Source: Tolumonas lignilytica
GTDB taxonomy: Bacteria; Pseudomonadota; Gammaproteobacteria; Enterobacterales; Aeromonadaceae
Assembly: GCF_000527035.1 (NCBI RefSeq)
Contig: NZ_AZUK01000001.1
Coordinates: 806,001-870,000, forward strand
Direction of reading: 5' to 3'
Length of the DNA: 64,000 nucleotides
Numbering within the stretch: position 1 is the stretch's first letter; every line of letters begins with the position of its first letter. The translations under genes and the position numbers were made by a program. The notes under the pieces were generated by a model. The model did no database searches. It was not told the DNA's origin and worked only from the letters and a program-made list of their open reading frames with translations. Below are positions 1 through 11,238 of the stretch, in pieces.

Positions 1-1185
1 TTCGAAGTCATAGGTCACTGTCTTGTTACGGATAGCGCCTTCCATGCCTTTAACGATCAGATCAGCCGCTTCAAACCAGCCCAGATGACGCAGCATCATT
101 TCCGCAGACAGGATCAGTGAACCTGGGTTAACTTTGTCCTGACCGGCATATTTCGGCGCAGTACCGTGAGTCGCTTCAAACAGTGCCACACCGTCACCGA
201 TGTTCGCGCCTGGCGCGATACCGATACCACCCACCTGTGCAGCCAGTGCATCAGAGATGTAGTCACCGTTCAGGTTCATGGTGGCGATAACATCGTATTC
301 AGCCGGACGCAGCAGGATCTGTTGCAGGAACGCATCAGCAATCACGTCTTTAACGATGATGTTTTTGCCGGTTTTCGGGTTTTTGAACTGGCACCAAGGG
401 CCGCCATCGATCAGTTCAGCACCGAACTCTTCACGAGCCAGCTGGTAACCCCAGTCTTTGAACGCGCCTTCGGTGAACTTCATGATGTTGCCTTTGTGCA
501 CCAGTGTCAGCGAGTCACGATCGTTGTCGATCACATATTCCAGCGCCGCGCGAACCAGACGTTTGGTGCCCGCTTCTGACATTGGTTTGATACCAATACC
601 GCAGTTGTCAGGGAAACGGATCTTCTTCACGCCCATTTCGGTGCGCAGGAATTCGATGACTTTTTTCGCTTCGGCAGAATCGGCTTTCCATTCGATACCG
701 GCGTAGATGTCTTCCGCGTTTTCACGGAAAATAACCATGTTGGTCAGTTCAGGCTGTTTAACCGGGCTAGGTGTGCCTTCATAGTAACGAACCGGACGCA
801 GACAAACATACAGATCCAGCTCCTGACGCAGAGCTACGTTCAGAGAACGGATACCACCACCAACCGGGGTAGTCAGTGGGCCTTTGATACCCACGTGGTA
901 TTCACGCATGGCATCCAGTGTTTCGGCTGGTAACCAAACATCATCGCCGTACACTTTGGTTGATTTCTCACCGGTGTAGATTTCCATCCAAGAGATTTTC
1001 TTTTCGCCTTTGTAGGCTTTCTCTACGGCAGCATCCACCACTTTCAGCATGGCAGGAGTCACGTCCACACCGATACCGTCACCCTCGATGAAAGGAATAA
1101 TTGGGTTATTCGGTACAACCAGCTTACCTGCTGCATCTACAGAAATTTTTTCGCCTGTAGCAGGTACTACGATTTTACTTTCCAT
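1..1185 (-). CDS. icd: NADP-dependent isocitrate dehydrogenase, C-terminus cut by the window edge
   Basis: Oxidises isocitrate to 2-oxoglutarate with NADP in the TCA cycle (cytoplasm). I translated the minus strand from the ATG at 1185; it reads [17 protein letters not shown], followed by the family blocks [42 protein letters not shown] and [28 protein letters not shown]. About 395 codons are visible, ending in TYDFE, so only some 20 residues of the usual ~416 are missing. A Shine-Dalgarno (AGGAG) sits just upstream of the ATG. It is transcribed away from nudJ across a 267-base gap. No internal stop was seen. Confidence 0.95.
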   Translation of the reverse strand, partial: MESKIVVPATGEKISVDAAGKLVVPNNPIIPFIEGDGIGVDVTPAMLKVVDAAVEKAYKGEKKISWMEIYTGEKSTKVYGDDVWLPAETLDAMREYHVGIKGPLTTPVGGGIRSLNVALRQELDLYVCLRPVRYYEGTPSPVKQPELTNMVIFRENAEDIYAGIEWKADSAEAKKVIEFLRTEMGVKKIRFPDNCGIGIKPMSEAGTKRLVRAALEYVIDNDRDSLTLVHKGNIMKFTEGAFKDWGYQLAREEFGAELIDGGPWCQFKNPKTGKNIIVKDVIADAFLQQILLRPAEYDVIATMNLNGDYISDALAAQVGGIGIAPGANIGDGVALFEATHGTAPKYAGQDKVNPGSLILSAEMMLRHLGWFEAADLIVKGMEGAIRNKTVTYDFE

Positions 1186-1452
1186 CTGTGTCTCCTGACT
1201 TCCGGTTATTGTCTTGCTCAACCAACCACCCTCACACAAGAGAGTCTCTTGCTCGGTTGTGCACACTTTGCAAATTATTATTGTGACCGTCATCTTAGCC
1301 CATCGGCCAATTTCTGCAAACGTCACACCCGCTTACAAGACCAATTTCATGAAAACAAGTCGCATTTCACCTGTTTACCCTCCCCCGACAGACGAAAGAT
1401 GACGGAGGGATGACTCTTCATGTAATCTATGATCGTTTGCAAAGGGGCTCCC

Positions 1453-1908
1453 ATGACTTTTCGTCCAAATGTAACGGTTGCAGCCGTTATCCGTTATCAA
1501 GATCGTTTCTTATTGGTGGAAGAGCTGGATCGCCACCGTCACGTGTTCAATCAACCGGCAGGTCATTTGGAAGCCGGAGAATCGATCTATCAGGCAGTCT
1601 GTCGTGAAATCAAAGAGGAAACCGGACTGACTTTGACGCCAGATGGCTGGCTGGGCACGTATATGTATTCCAGCCCCTATCGCAAACTGACTTATCTGCG
1701 TTTCTGTTTTTATTGTGAATTGCAGGAAGCGCCGGGCGAACATCATCCGCAGGACCCGGATAACGACATTCTGGCTTGTCACTGGAAAACCATCGATCAG
1801 ATCCGTGCTCTGGGTCGCCAGTTACGCAGCCCGCTGGTGATGGAATGCTTTAATGATTATCTGTCTGGCGTCAGGCTGCCGCTGTCGGCATTGAAAGATC
1901 GCCGTTGA
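1453..1908 (+). CDS. nudJ: Nudix phosphatase NudJ
   Basis: Nudix hydrolase of the NudJ (YmfB) type, known to act on hydroxymethylpyrimidine pyrophosphate and nucleoside di/triphosphates. The Nudix box (G-x5-E-x7-REuxEExGu) is complete: G37, E43, R51-E52, E55-E56, G58. I chose the ATG at 1453 over the upstream in-frame start at 1429 because an AAAGGGG ribosome site lies 5-11 bases before it and MTFRPNVTVAAV lines up with the E. coli N-terminus. The product is 151 residues. It begins the conserved nudJ-mnmA-hflD-purB run. Confidence 0.9.
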   Translation: MTFRPNVTVAAVIRYQDRFLLVEELDRHRHVFNQPAGHLEAGESIYQAVCREIKEETGLTLTPDGWLGTYMYSSPYRKLTYLRFCFYCELQEAPGEHHPQDPDNDILACHWKTIDQIRALGRQLRSPLVMECFNDYLSGVRLPLSALKDRR

Positions 1909-1975
1909 GATTGTAGGCGTCAGTGTGCTTTTTTGCTAAAATGCGCGTCGATTTTCCATCTTTACTGATATCCCG

Positions 1976-3085
1976 ATGACAAACAACAGCCAAATCAAAG
2001 TCATCGTCGGCATGTCCGGCGGTGTAGACTCTTCTGTTTCAGCATATTTGCTTCAGCAACAAGGCTATCAAGTCGAAGGCCTGTTCATGAAAAACTGGGA
2101 AGAGGATGATTCAGACGAGTATTGCTCTGCAGCAACCGATCTGGCCGATGCCCAGGCTGTTTGTGACAAGCTCGGGATCAAACTGCATACCGTCAATTTT
2201 GCTGCCGAATACTGGGACAACGTGTTTGAGCTGTTTCTGGCGGAATACAAAGCCGGACGCACCCCTAACCCCGATATTCTGTGCAACAAAGAGATCAAAT
2301 TTAAAGCGTTTCTGGAATTCGCCGCCGAAGACTTAGGTGCCACTTATATTGCGACCGGCCATTATGTGCGCCGCGATGACAGCACCGGCCAATCCCGTCT
2401 GTTACGCGGCTTGGATAACAACAAAGATCAGAGCTATTTCTTATATACGCTGAGTTCAGAGCAGGTATCACAAAGCCTGTTCCCGGTCGGTGCTCTGGAA
2501 AAGCCGCAAGTGCGTGCCATTGCGGAACAGTTGGGTCTGGCTACCGCCAAGAAAAAAGACAGTACCGGTATCTGCTTTATCGGTGAACGCAAGTTCCGTG
2601 AATTTCTGGCGCGTTATCTGCCCGCACAACCCGGTGTCATCGAAACCGTCGATGGCAAGGTGATTGGCGAACATCAAGGGCTGATGTACCACACCTTAGG
2701 TCAGCGCAAAGGTTTAGGTATTGGTGGTCTCAAAGACGGTGATGAAAACCCGTGGTATGTGGTGGATAAAGACGTTGAACGTAATGTGCTGGTGGTGGCC
2801 CAAGGCCATGATCATCCGCGTCTTTATTCTGATGGCCTGATTGCCAAACAACTGCACTGGGTGGATCGCAACATTCGCCGTGAACCGTTTGATTGCGTGG
2901 TGAAAACCCGTTATCGCCAGCAAGATATTCCCTGTCATGTGGAACCGATTGATGATGACACCATCAAAGTGACGTTTGCGACACCACAGGCTGCGGTGAC
3001 CCCCGGCCAGTCAGCGGTGTTTTATCTGGGTGAAGAGTGCCTGGGCGGTGGTATCATTGAACAACGATTCTCCGGGAGTGTGTAA
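1976..3085 (+). CDS. mnmA: tRNA-specific 2-thiouridylase MnmA
   Basis: Installs the 2-thio group of (c)mnm5s2U34 in tRNA-Lys, -Glu and -Gln, taking sulfur from the Tus relay. The PP-loop SGGVDSS lies at residues 14-20. The two catalytic cysteines are at C103 (ILCNKE) and C200 ([10 protein letters not shown]), and the [13 protein letters not shown] block is present. The length of 369 residues is normal. The gap to nudJ is 67 bases and hflD follows after two bases, so mnmA and hflD are probably cotranscribed. Confidence 0.96.
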   Translation: MTNNSQIKVIVGMSGGVDSSVSAYLLQQQGYQVEGLFMKNWEEDDSDEYCSAATDLADAQAVCDKLGIKLHTVNFAAEYWDNVFELFLAEYKAGRTPNPDILCNKEIKFKAFLEFAAEDLGATYIATGHYVRRDDSTGQSRLLRGLDNNKDQSYFLYTLSSEQVSQSLFPVGALEKPQVRAIAEQLGLATAKKKDSTGICFIGERKFREFLARYLPAQPGVIETVDGKVIGEHQGLMYHTLGQRKGLGIGGLKDGDENPWYVVDKDVERNVLVVAQGHDHPRLYSDGLIAKQLHWVDRNIRREPFDCVVKTRYRQQDIPCHVEPIDDDTIKVTFATPQAAVTPGQSAVFYLGEECLGGGIIEQRFSGSV

Positions 3086-3087
3086 TC

Positions 3088-5117
<2,030 letters not shown>

Positions 5118-5142
5118 GTTCTCAACCGTTAACGTGTTATCC

Positions 5143-5170
5143 CAGAGGCATGCATCGCATGCCTCTGTTG
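5143..5170 (+). terminator. Hairpin between convergent purB and nifA
   Basis: A perfect 11-bp inverted repeat (CAGAGGCATGC / GCATGCCTCTG, loop ATC) lies between the purB stop and the nifA stop. On the plus strand it is followed by TTGTTTCT, a modest U-tract, so it most plausibly ends purB transcription. It may also block read-through from nifA. Confidence 0.65.
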
Positions 5171-5187
5171 TTTCTGCGGAAAAGAAA

Positions 5188-6780
5188 TCACATACGCCGC
5201 ATATTGATATTCATGATTTGAATGCGATAAGCAATTTGTCTCGGTGTCATGCCCAGTAAACGGGCTGCCTTGGCCTGTACCCAGCCGCAACGCTCTAATG
5301 CCGCAATCAGGCGCTGACGTTCATCCAGTTGCGGATCGTTAAAATCAACGTCAGTGGCGATCGCCGGTTTATTCACAGCAACCGGAGTAGTGAAACCGGG
5401 TTGCGGACGATCGTTGGTATGAAACAAGATAACATCCCGGTCAATCAGGCCGGTTTCCGACATGATGGAGGCACGTTCCAGACAATTCTCCAGTTCACGC
5501 ACGTTGCCCGGCCAATCATGACTCAGCAACATGCGAATTGCGCCATCGCTGATCTGGATCTGACGGCCCTGTTTTTCCGATAATTTCTGCACCAGAAACT
5601 TCGCCAGTTCAGGAATATCTTCTAGACGATCCCGCAGTGGTGGTAACTGGATCGGCATCACGTTCAGACGGTAATACAGGTCTTCACGGAAATTGCCTTT
5701 GCGAACTTCCTCTTCCAGATTGCGGTTGGTCGCGGTCACGATACGGACATCTACTTTTAGCGTATCCGTGCCACCGACACGTTCCATTTCCCCTTCCTGC
5801 AGAATACGCAGCAGCTTGGCCTGGAAAGAGGCACTGATCTCCCCGATCTCATCCAGGAACAGTGTGCCGCCATCGGCCATTTCAAAACGGCCTTTCCGTT
5901 GCTTCACCGCCCCGGTAAAAGCCCCTTTTTCATGACCGAACAGTTCACTTTCCAGCAAGGTATCGGGCAATGCGGCACAGTTCAATTTCACAAACGGCCC
6001 GTTCGCACGCGGCGAGTTATAGTGGATCGCGTTTGCAATCAACTCCTTACCGGTACCACTCTCACCGCGCACCAGCACGGTGGTATCCCATTTCGCAACC
6101 TGACGAATGGAATCAAAGATCTGGCGCATGGATTGTGTTTGGCCGACCATATTGTCAAAACCATACTGACTGCGCACTTTACGCCGCAGGCTGTCACGTT
6201 CGGTTTTGATGGCTTCATGTTCACTGTGAACCTTACCGATCAGACGAACCGTCTGACCAATCAGATTCGCCACCATTTCCATGAAACGGGTGCGCGCCGG
6301 TAATTCAGACTCGTCATTTGACTGTGGTTGCGCGGCCAGTACGCCGATAGGCTGGCTGTCAGCACCCGGAATCGGCACACAGATAAATGGCAAACCATAG
6401 TCGTACAGGTTCAGCCGATCCAGAAAGCGCGGATCGTCAGCCACTCGCGGGATCACCAGCGAATGCCCCTGATGCATCACGGTTCCCATGATGCCTTCAC
6501 CCATGCGATAACGGACACTTTTGACGTCTTTGACCACTTCGGCATCAATGCCATAAACCGCCTGAATAAATAAGGCACTGCGGTTGTGGTCAAACAGAGA
6601 AACCAGCCCATATTGCATGTGGGCAATATCGCTTAATGTTTGCAGCATGCTGCGTAGCGTCTCTTCCAGATCCAGTGAACGGCTGAGCACGATACTGATC
6701 TGATGCAACGCATTAAGTTGCTGCTGCATGCTGAGACTTTTATTGGCGTTGGCGGAAAACAGGTTGGCTGGCGTACTCAT
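5188..6780 (-). CDS. nifA: NifA, sigma-54-dependent activator of nif genes
   Basis: Enhancer-binding protein that drives sigma-54 RNA polymerase at nif promoters. Order: GAF domain (about residues 35-185), AAA+ domain with Walker A GESGTGKE (239-246), the sigma-54 contact loop GAFTGA (286-291) and Walker B GTLFLDEIG (305-313), then a Fis-type helix-turn-helix ending RLLGMTPRQIAYRIQIMNI. There is no paired-cysteine motif in the linker after the AAA+ domain. That places it with the Klebsiella/Azotobacter type, whose oxygen and nitrogen response comes through NifL. 530 residues. Its ATG overlaps the nifL stop (ATGA), so the two are translationally coupled. Confidence 0.97.
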   Translation of the reverse strand: MSTPANLFSANANKSLSMQQQLNALHQISIVLSRSLDLEETLRSMLQTLSDIAHMQYGLVSLFDHNRSALFIQAVYGIDAEVVKDVKSVRYRMGEGIMGTVMHQGHSLVIPRVADDPRFLDRLNLYDYGLPFICVPIPGADSQPIGVLAAQPQSNDESELPARTRFMEMVANLIGQTVRLIGKVHSEHEAIKTERDSLRRKVRSQYGFDNMVGQTQSMRQIFDSIRQVAKWDTTVLVRGESGTGKELIANAIHYNSPRANGPFVKLNCAALPDTLLESELFGHEKGAFTGAVKQRKGRFEMADGGTLFLDEIGEISASFQAKLLRILQEGEMERVGGTDTLKVDVRIVTATNRNLEEEVRKGNFREDLYYRLNVMPIQLPPLRDRLEDIPELAKFLVQKLSEKQGRQIQISDGAIRMLLSHDWPGNVRELENCLERASIMSETGLIDRDVILFHTNDRPQPGFTTPVAVNKPAIATDVDFNDPQLDERQRLIAALERCGWVQAKAARLLGMTPRQIAYRIQIMNINMRRM

Positions 6781-8303
6781 TTTTTATCCTCCTTGATAAT
6801 GGTGCGCAAAGGCAACCTGAGTCGGATGCAACTCCCCCCTAAATCACTCGTTTCCACTTCGATCACTCCTCTATGATCGTTAACGATATTCTGAGCAAAA
6901 CTCATCTCCATCATGTCATTGCGTTTACCACCGTTTTCATCCTGCGGTTGCAGTAAACGGTGTGTCGCTGTAATGAGTGGTGCAGTGCCACTGTCATGCA
7001 TTTCCAGGCAAAGTTCCTGTTCGCTCTGGTAAGCACAAATTTTCAACCGGGCAGAGGTCTGCTCCGCCACTGACTGACAGGCGCGTTCGAACAACAAACA
7101 CAAACCGGTCAGCAGGCGGGTACGCTGCATGAACAGGGTTGGCAAACCAGCTGCGATATCGATCTGCATCAGCACATCAAGATGTTCCAATCGCAATACC
7201 TGCATGTCGTGCAGATCGGCGAATAAGCCGAACAAATCGAAATCAGAGGGGGGTTCTGTTTTCGAGGTCGGACGATAAAGCGCCAGACGTTTCATCGCTT
7301 CGTGGCCCGCATCCAGCGCGGTATTGATCGCCATCGCAGCCCGACTGTCATTGTCCGACTCCAGCCGTAATGCCGCCTGTAGCATATTCAGCGGAGCCTG
7401 ACTCTGGATCATGGCCACATCCAGAGTTTCGCGGATGGCGGACAACAGCGTCTGCTCTTCCACCTGCATGCGTAATTGCTCCAGACGGGATTGTTCCATC
7501 TGCTGCCGCCGCTCGGTTTGATCAGTGATCAGCAGCAAAGTACAAGGGCGCTTACCTTCACCGAAATAGAGTCCAGCCTCTTCGTTGAGTTCAGACAACG
7601 GCTGAACCGTGATGCTGAACCAGCGCTGACGACCACGGATGGTCAAGGGCCATAACTGATCCCGTTCCGGATTTTGTTGTCCGGGGATAAATCCCAGTAC
7701 CATGAAAGGTTCCGAGCCACGCAGATCGGTACGCAGGGTTTTGTAGGTCAGGTTGTCGAGTACGACCTGATTGTGTTCGTTCAGCACGGCGATCGCGGTG
7801 GGGGCCGCATCCAGCACCGCTTCTATCATGGCCTTCTGATTATGAACACGCTGTTCCAGCGCAAACTGTTCGCTGATATCACGGTGCATGCCAAGAAAAT
7901 GCGTGATGATGTTGTCATTGTTCAATACCGGCGTCACCGTGACTTCAGCCAGATAGAGCGAACCATCTTTCCGTTTATTGATTAAGCGGCCAGTCCAGGG
8001 CTGATGTTGTGTCAGGTGATGCCACATAGTCTGATAACGAGATTTGGGTGTCTGCTGACTGGCCAGAATGTTGTGATTCCGATATTGCAGTTCACCACGC
8101 TTGTAGCCCGTCAGACGACAGAATGCCGTATTACAATAAAGAATATTGGCTTTCGGATCGGTAATAGAGATACCAATGGAGGATTGTTCCACTACACCAT
8201 AAAACAGTTCCATCGGCAGCAGTGACACCATTTGCTGCAAACTGGCACTGTTGATGCACACCGCTCCGGTAGTTTCAGGGGTGTAGTTTTGCAGGATCGT
8301 CAT
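6777..8303 (-). CDS. nifL: NifL, redox- and nitrogen-sensing anti-activator of NifA
   Basis: Flavoprotein that sequesters NifA under oxygen or fixed nitrogen. Two N-terminal PAS domains are visible: the first reads ITDPKANILYCNTAFCRLTGYKRGEL and ends HFLGMHRDISEQF, the second begins about residue 155. A central coiled-coil linker and a divergent GHKL ATPase-like C-terminus (SFAQNIVNDHRGVIEVETSDLGGSCIRLRLPL) follow. I chose ATG 8303 (MTILQNYTPETTG) because AGGAGAGGG lies directly before it; the open frame runs further up to a TTG at 8342 without such a site. 508 residues. First gene of nifLA. Confidence 0.93.
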   Translation of the reverse strand: MTILQNYTPETTGAVCINSASLQQMVSLLPMELFYGVVEQSSIGISITDPKANILYCNTAFCRLTGYKRGELQYRNHNILASQQTPKSRYQTMWHHLTQHQPWTGRLINKRKDGSLYLAEVTVTPVLNNDNIITHFLGMHRDISEQFALEQRVHNQKAMIEAVLDAAPTAIAVLNEHNQVVLDNLTYKTLRTDLRGSEPFMVLGFIPGQQNPERDQLWPLTIRGRQRWFSITVQPLSELNEEAGLYFGEGKRPCTLLLITDQTERRQQMEQSRLEQLRMQVEEQTLLSAIRETLDVAMIQSQAPLNMLQAALRLESDNDSRAAMAINTALDAGHEAMKRLALYRPTSKTEPPSDFDLFGLFADLHDMQVLRLEHLDVLMQIDIAAGLPTLFMQRTRLLTGLCLLFERACQSVAEQTSARLKICAYQSEQELCLEMHDSGTAPLITATHRLLQPQDENGGKRNDMMEMSFAQNIVNDHRGVIEVETSDLGGSCIRLRLPLRTIIKEDKK

Positions 8304-8405
8304 ACCCTCTCCTTCATGCGCAGAACCCACTGCTGTGAGCAATCAGACAAATTGTCGATCTTGGTGAATCTGTACGGTTGTTACCGCCAGTTATCTGAGA
8401 TAAAA

Positions 8406-8419
8406 GCAAGAGTCATTCC
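8406..8419 (-). promoter_or_regulatory. Candidate sigma-54 promoter of nifLA
   Basis: On the minus strand GG at 8419-8418 and GC at 8407-8406 are separated by exactly ten bases, with TTGC at the -12 side (GGAATGACTCTTGC). The -24 side matches only GG, so this is a moderate match to TGGCAC-N5-TTGC. Transcription would start near 8394, about 90 bases before nifL. The NtrC-like dyad at 8561-8577 would then be centred about 175 bases upstream. Confidence 0.45.
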
Positions 8420-8454
8420 GCAACACACGTTTCCCTGTTATCTGCTGCAGTGCT

Positions 8455-8470
8455 TGTCGCAACCAGCACA
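8455..8470. promoter_or_regulatory. NifA upstream activator site in the nifL-rnfA gap
   Basis: TGT-CGCAACCAGC-ACA is an exact TGT-N10-ACA NifA site. It is centred about 170 bases upstream of the predicted rnfA start point, at the far end of the usual range. A second exact TGT-N10-ACA at 8587-8602 is only about 40 bases upstream and almost touches the -24 element, so it is less likely to be the working site. Confidence 0.55.
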
Positions 8471-8560
8471 AAACCATACAAAAATTAGGTCTATTACAAC
8501 AAAAATAGCGTGCTCTTGTCTGGTTTCCTGCAATCAGACATCCCCTGAAACAACAACCAT

Positions 8561-8577
8561 TGCATTGTTATGGTGCA
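8561..8577. promoter_or_regulatory. NtrC-binding dyad
   Basis: TGCATTGTTATGGTGCA matches the NtrC consensus TGCACYAWWWTGGTGCA at 15 of 17 positions. It lies in the nifL-rnfA gap about 175 bases upstream of the proposed nifL start point, similar to the arrangement described at Klebsiella nifL. It suggests nitrogen-status control of nifLA, and possibly a local effect on rnf. Confidence 0.65.
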
Positions 8578-8606
8578 TTTGTTCACTGTGATGCAGCACA
8601 CACTTT

Positions 8607-8624
8607 TTGGCATAGGTTTCGCAT
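8607..8624 (+). promoter_or_regulatory. Sigma-54 promoter of the rnf operon
   Basis: TTGGCATAGGTTTCGCAT has GG (8609-8610) and GC (8621-8622) ten bases apart and matches the TTGGCA and TTnGCA halves of the -24/-12 consensus. The start point should be near 8634, 27 bases before the rnfA ATG. With the NifA sites upstream it marks rnf as NifA-controlled. I found no IHF consensus in this gap. Confidence 0.75.
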
Positions 8625-8660
8625 TTTGTCTCACATCTGGGTTTGAAAGAGGCAAATGGA

Positions 8661-9239
8661 ATGCGTGAACTACTGCTGATCATTCTGGCCAACGGGCTGG
8701 TAAATAATGTCGTGCTCTCCCGGTTTCTCGGGTTGTGCTCATTCATGGGGGTAACTAATAAGATCGAATCGGCGATCGGCATGGCAATGGCGACAACCTT
8801 CGTTATTTCCGTGTCCAGCTGTGTCAGTTGGATATTGAACTATACCGTGCTGGAACCACTGGGGTTGGGTTACCTACGCTTGATTTCCTTCATCATGGTT
8901 ATTGCCTCTCTGGTGCAGTTAACTGAACTGTTTGTAGCAAAATACAGCCCGGAACTGTATCGCACACTGGGTATTTTTCTTCCGCTCATCACCACCAACT
9001 GTGCCGTGTTAGGGGTAGCGCTACTGGTGATTGAAGAGAACCTGAATTTCATTCAAAGCCTGTTCTTTGCCTTCAGCTCTGCTCTCGGCTATTCACTGGT
9101 AATGGTGCTGTTTTCCGGTCTGCGCGAACGTCTGGAACGCTCGCAACTTCCAGCCCTGTTTAAGGGCGTTCCACTTAACTTTATTACTGCAGGCATTCTG
9201 GCGTTGTCGTTCGCCGGTTTTGCCGGGCTTGCCGGTTAA
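8661..9239 (+). CDS. rnfA: RnfA, membrane subunit of the Rnf electron-transfer complex
   Basis: Hydrophobic subunit with about six membrane helices. With RnfE it forms the symmetric membrane core of the ion-translocating ferredoxin/flavodoxin:NAD oxidoreductase. Family features are LVNNVVLSRFLGLCSFMGV near the start and FLPLITTNCAVLGVALL mid-protein. The start is ATG 8661 (MRELLLIILANGLVNN), behind GAAAGAGG; an upstream in-frame start at 8643 would add residues absent from homologues. 192 residues, close to E. coli RsxA. The nif neighbours and sigma-54 promoter suggest this copy feeds nitrogenase. Confidence 0.95.
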   Translation: MRELLLIILANGLVNNVVLSRFLGLCSFMGVTNKIESAIGMAMATTFVISVSSCVSWILNYTVLEPLGLGYLRLISFIMVIASLVQLTELFVAKYSPELYRTLGIFLPLITTNCAVLGVALLVIEENLNFIQSLFFAFSSALGYSLVMVLFSGLRERLERSQLPALFKGVPLNFITAGILALSFAGFAGLAG

Positions 9240-9251
9240 GGAGATAAGAGT

Positions 9252-9797
9252 ATGACAACCTTACTGACTTTATTGGCTATCCCGCTGTTTGCTGCCGCCA
9301 TTGGCTATGCACTCGGCTTTGCCGCCATTCATTTCAAGGTAGAAGGCGATCCCCTTGCCGAAGCGGTTGCCGAGCTGCTACCTCATGGTCACTGCGGACA
9401 GTGTGGTTATCCCGGCTGTGCACAGGCAGCTAAAGCCATGGCCCGCGGAGAGGCTGCACCGGATATCTGCCCACCCGGTGGTGCCGTGCTGGCACAAAAA
9501 ATAGCTGCGGTATTGGGAGTAAGCCTGAATGCCGCCGATCAGCAGGGACCGATGGTGGCAGCAATTGATATGAGTAGCTGCGATGGTTGTGGTCGTTGCA
9601 TCAAACAATGCACCTATGACGCGATTGTTGGCGCAACCCGGCAGCTACATGGCGTGATTGCCGATGCCTGTACTGGTTGCGGTGCCTGCGTCAAGGTCTG
9701 CCCACATGGCGGTATCAACCTTTATCCCGATCCGGCCTTAACCATGCGGGTAACCAAACCCGGGAGCAGCCCTGCAGGAGAATTGAACCATGCTTAA
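9252..9797 (+). CDS. rnfB: RnfB, iron-sulfur subunit
   Basis: Electron-entry subunit of Rnf: one N-terminal membrane helix, then a 4Fe-4S site with C48, C51, C56 and C73 (HCGQCGYPGC...DIC), then two ferredoxin-type motifs CDGCGRCIKQC (C110-C120) and CTGCGACVKVC (C140-C150). All cluster cysteines are intact. 181 residues. It starts 12 bases after rnfA and its end overlaps rnfC by 8 bases. Confidence 0.96.
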   Translation: MTTLLTLLAIPLFAAAIGYALGFAAIHFKVEGDPLAEAVAELLPHGHCGQCGYPGCAQAAKAMARGEAAPDICPPGGAVLAQKIAAVLGVSLNAADQQGPMVAAIDMSSCDGCGRCIKQCTYDAIVGATRQLHGVIADACTGCGACVKVCPHGGINLYPDPALTMRVTKPGSSPAGELNHA

Positions 9798-11238
9798 AGC
9801 CAAAATAAAACCTCATGGTGGTGTACACCCTGATGGGCATAAACATCTGACCAGTCAGAGTGCAATTAAACCAATCAAATTACCGCGTCGGCTGATTGTC
9901 TCACTGAAACAGCATACCGGTGCGGCAGCGATCCCAGTGGTTGAAATCGGTACCCGGGTTATCGGCAACCAATTGCTCGCCAGAAGCAATGGTCGCGCTT
10001 CGTCACCAATCCACGCCCCGCTTGCTGGTGAAGTGACCGAAATTAACCTAGAAAAGCAGACCATCACTATCAAGGTTGACCAAACCAGTCAACAGAGCAG
10101 CAAATCGCTGATGCGCTACGAAGAGTTGCCGGAGCGGGATGCGCTGTTGTCACTAATCGAACAGGCCGGGATCGTCGGCATGGGCGGGGCGATGTTCCCG
10201 GCAGCAGATAAAATCCGTATGAGCCTGCGTTACCCCATTGAAACGCTGATCATTAATGGCAGTGAGTGTGAACCCTATCTGACCGTTGATGATCGCCTGA
10301 TGCAGGAACAGGGTGAACAGCTGATTGGTGGGATCCGTTATCTGAAACAGATCACCAAGGCGAAACAGGTTTATATCGGTATCGAAGACAATAAGCCGGA
10401 TGCACTGGCGGTACTCGATGCGCTGTGCGAACTGGAACCTAACATGGACGTGGTAGCGCTGCCAGCACTCTACCCGATGGGTTCCGCCAAGCAGATGATT
10501 GAAGCCGTTACCGGGATGCAGATCCCGCAGGGTAAACGCTCTACCGAAATGGGCGTACTGGTACAGAACGTCGGTACTTGTATCGCTATCTTCAACGCCA
10601 TCCGCTTTGAAAAACCGCTGACTCACCGTGTAGTGACCGTCAGTGGCGGGGCTATTGAACAACCAGCCAATCTGATGGTGCCTATTGGCACACCTATTTC
10701 TGAGCTGATCGAACAGTGCGGGGGATTGAAAGAGGATGCGGCCCGTATCGTGCTGGGTGGCCCGATGATGGGTCGTGCCGTCAGCGATATTCATGAGCCA
10801 ATCACCAAAGGAACCAGCGGCTTACTGCTGCTGACCAAGGACGAACTGCCCAATCCGCACGCCAGTGCCTGTGTACGCTGCGGCCGCTGTATGGATGTCT
10901 GTCCGATGAGTCTGCCGCCTTTAGACATGGTGGTGGAACTGAAAATCGACAATCTGGAGAGTGCGCAAAAGATGGGGCTGGATGAATGTCTGCTGTGCGG
11001 CTCCTGCTCTTACGTCTGCCCGGCCGCCATTCCGCTTACCAAGTATTTTGACTGGGGACAGCAGGAGTTGAATCGCCAGTGGCGTATGGAACAAAAAACC
11101 AAGCTGACCTGTACCAACAGCGCAGCGCACCGTGAACGCATGGAACGCGAAGCCGCCGAACGCGAAGCCGCAAAAGCCGCCAAACAGCAATCCCGCAGAC
11201 CATCCCGTCGCACCGCAACTCAGGAGGATGCATCATGA
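9790..11238 (+). CDS. rnfC: RnfC, NADH-dehydrogenase-like FMN/Fe-S subunit
   Basis: Soluble subunit that exchanges electrons with NAD(H) and carries FMN and two 4Fe-4S clusters. The Complex-I 51-kDa-like block GIVGMGGAMFPAADK and the SECEPYLTVDDRLM segment are present. Cluster motifs CVRCGRCMDVCP (about 360-371) and CLLCGSCSYVCP (about 400-411) are complete. The last ~40 residues are a charged, Ala/Glu/Arg-rich helix (ERMEREAAEREAAKAAKQ), as often seen in RnfC but short here. 482 residues; overlaps rnfD by four bases. Confidence 0.96.
   Translation: MLKAKIKPHGGVHPDGHKHLTSQSAIKPIKLPRRLIVSLKQHTGAAAIPVVEIGTRVIGNQLLARSNGRASSPIHAPLAGEVTEINLEKQTITIKVDQTSQQSSKSLMRYEELPERDALLSLIEQAGIVGMGGAMFPAADKIRMSLRYPIETLIINGSECEPYLTVDDRLMQEQGEQLIGGIRYLKQITKAKQVYIGIEDNKPDALAVLDALCELEPNMDVVALPALYPMGSAKQMIEAVTGMQIPQGKRSTEMGVLVQNVGTCIAIFNAIRFEKPLTHRVVTVSGGAIEQPANLMVPIGTPISELIEQCGGLKEDAARIVLGGPMMGRAVSDIHEPITKGTSGLLLLTKDELPNPHASACVRCGRCMDVCPMSLPPLDMVVELKIDNLESAQKMGLDECLLCGSCSYVCPAAIPLTKYFDWGQQELNRQWRMEQKTKLTCTNSAAHRERMEREAAEREAAKAAKQQSRRPSRRTATQEDAS

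Noticed and set aside
5899..6303. Plus-strand open frame inside nifA
   Set aside because: Shadow of the nifA AAA+ domain coding strand; no family resemblance.
8587..8602. Second TGT-N10-ACA before rnfA as the main NifA enhancer
   Set aside because: It is only about 40 bases from the predicted start and nearly abuts the -24 box, too close for a looping activator; kept only as a note.
10153..10794. Long minus-strand open frame inside rnfC
   Set aside because: Antisense shadow of a conserved gene; no ribosome site and no recognisable protein.
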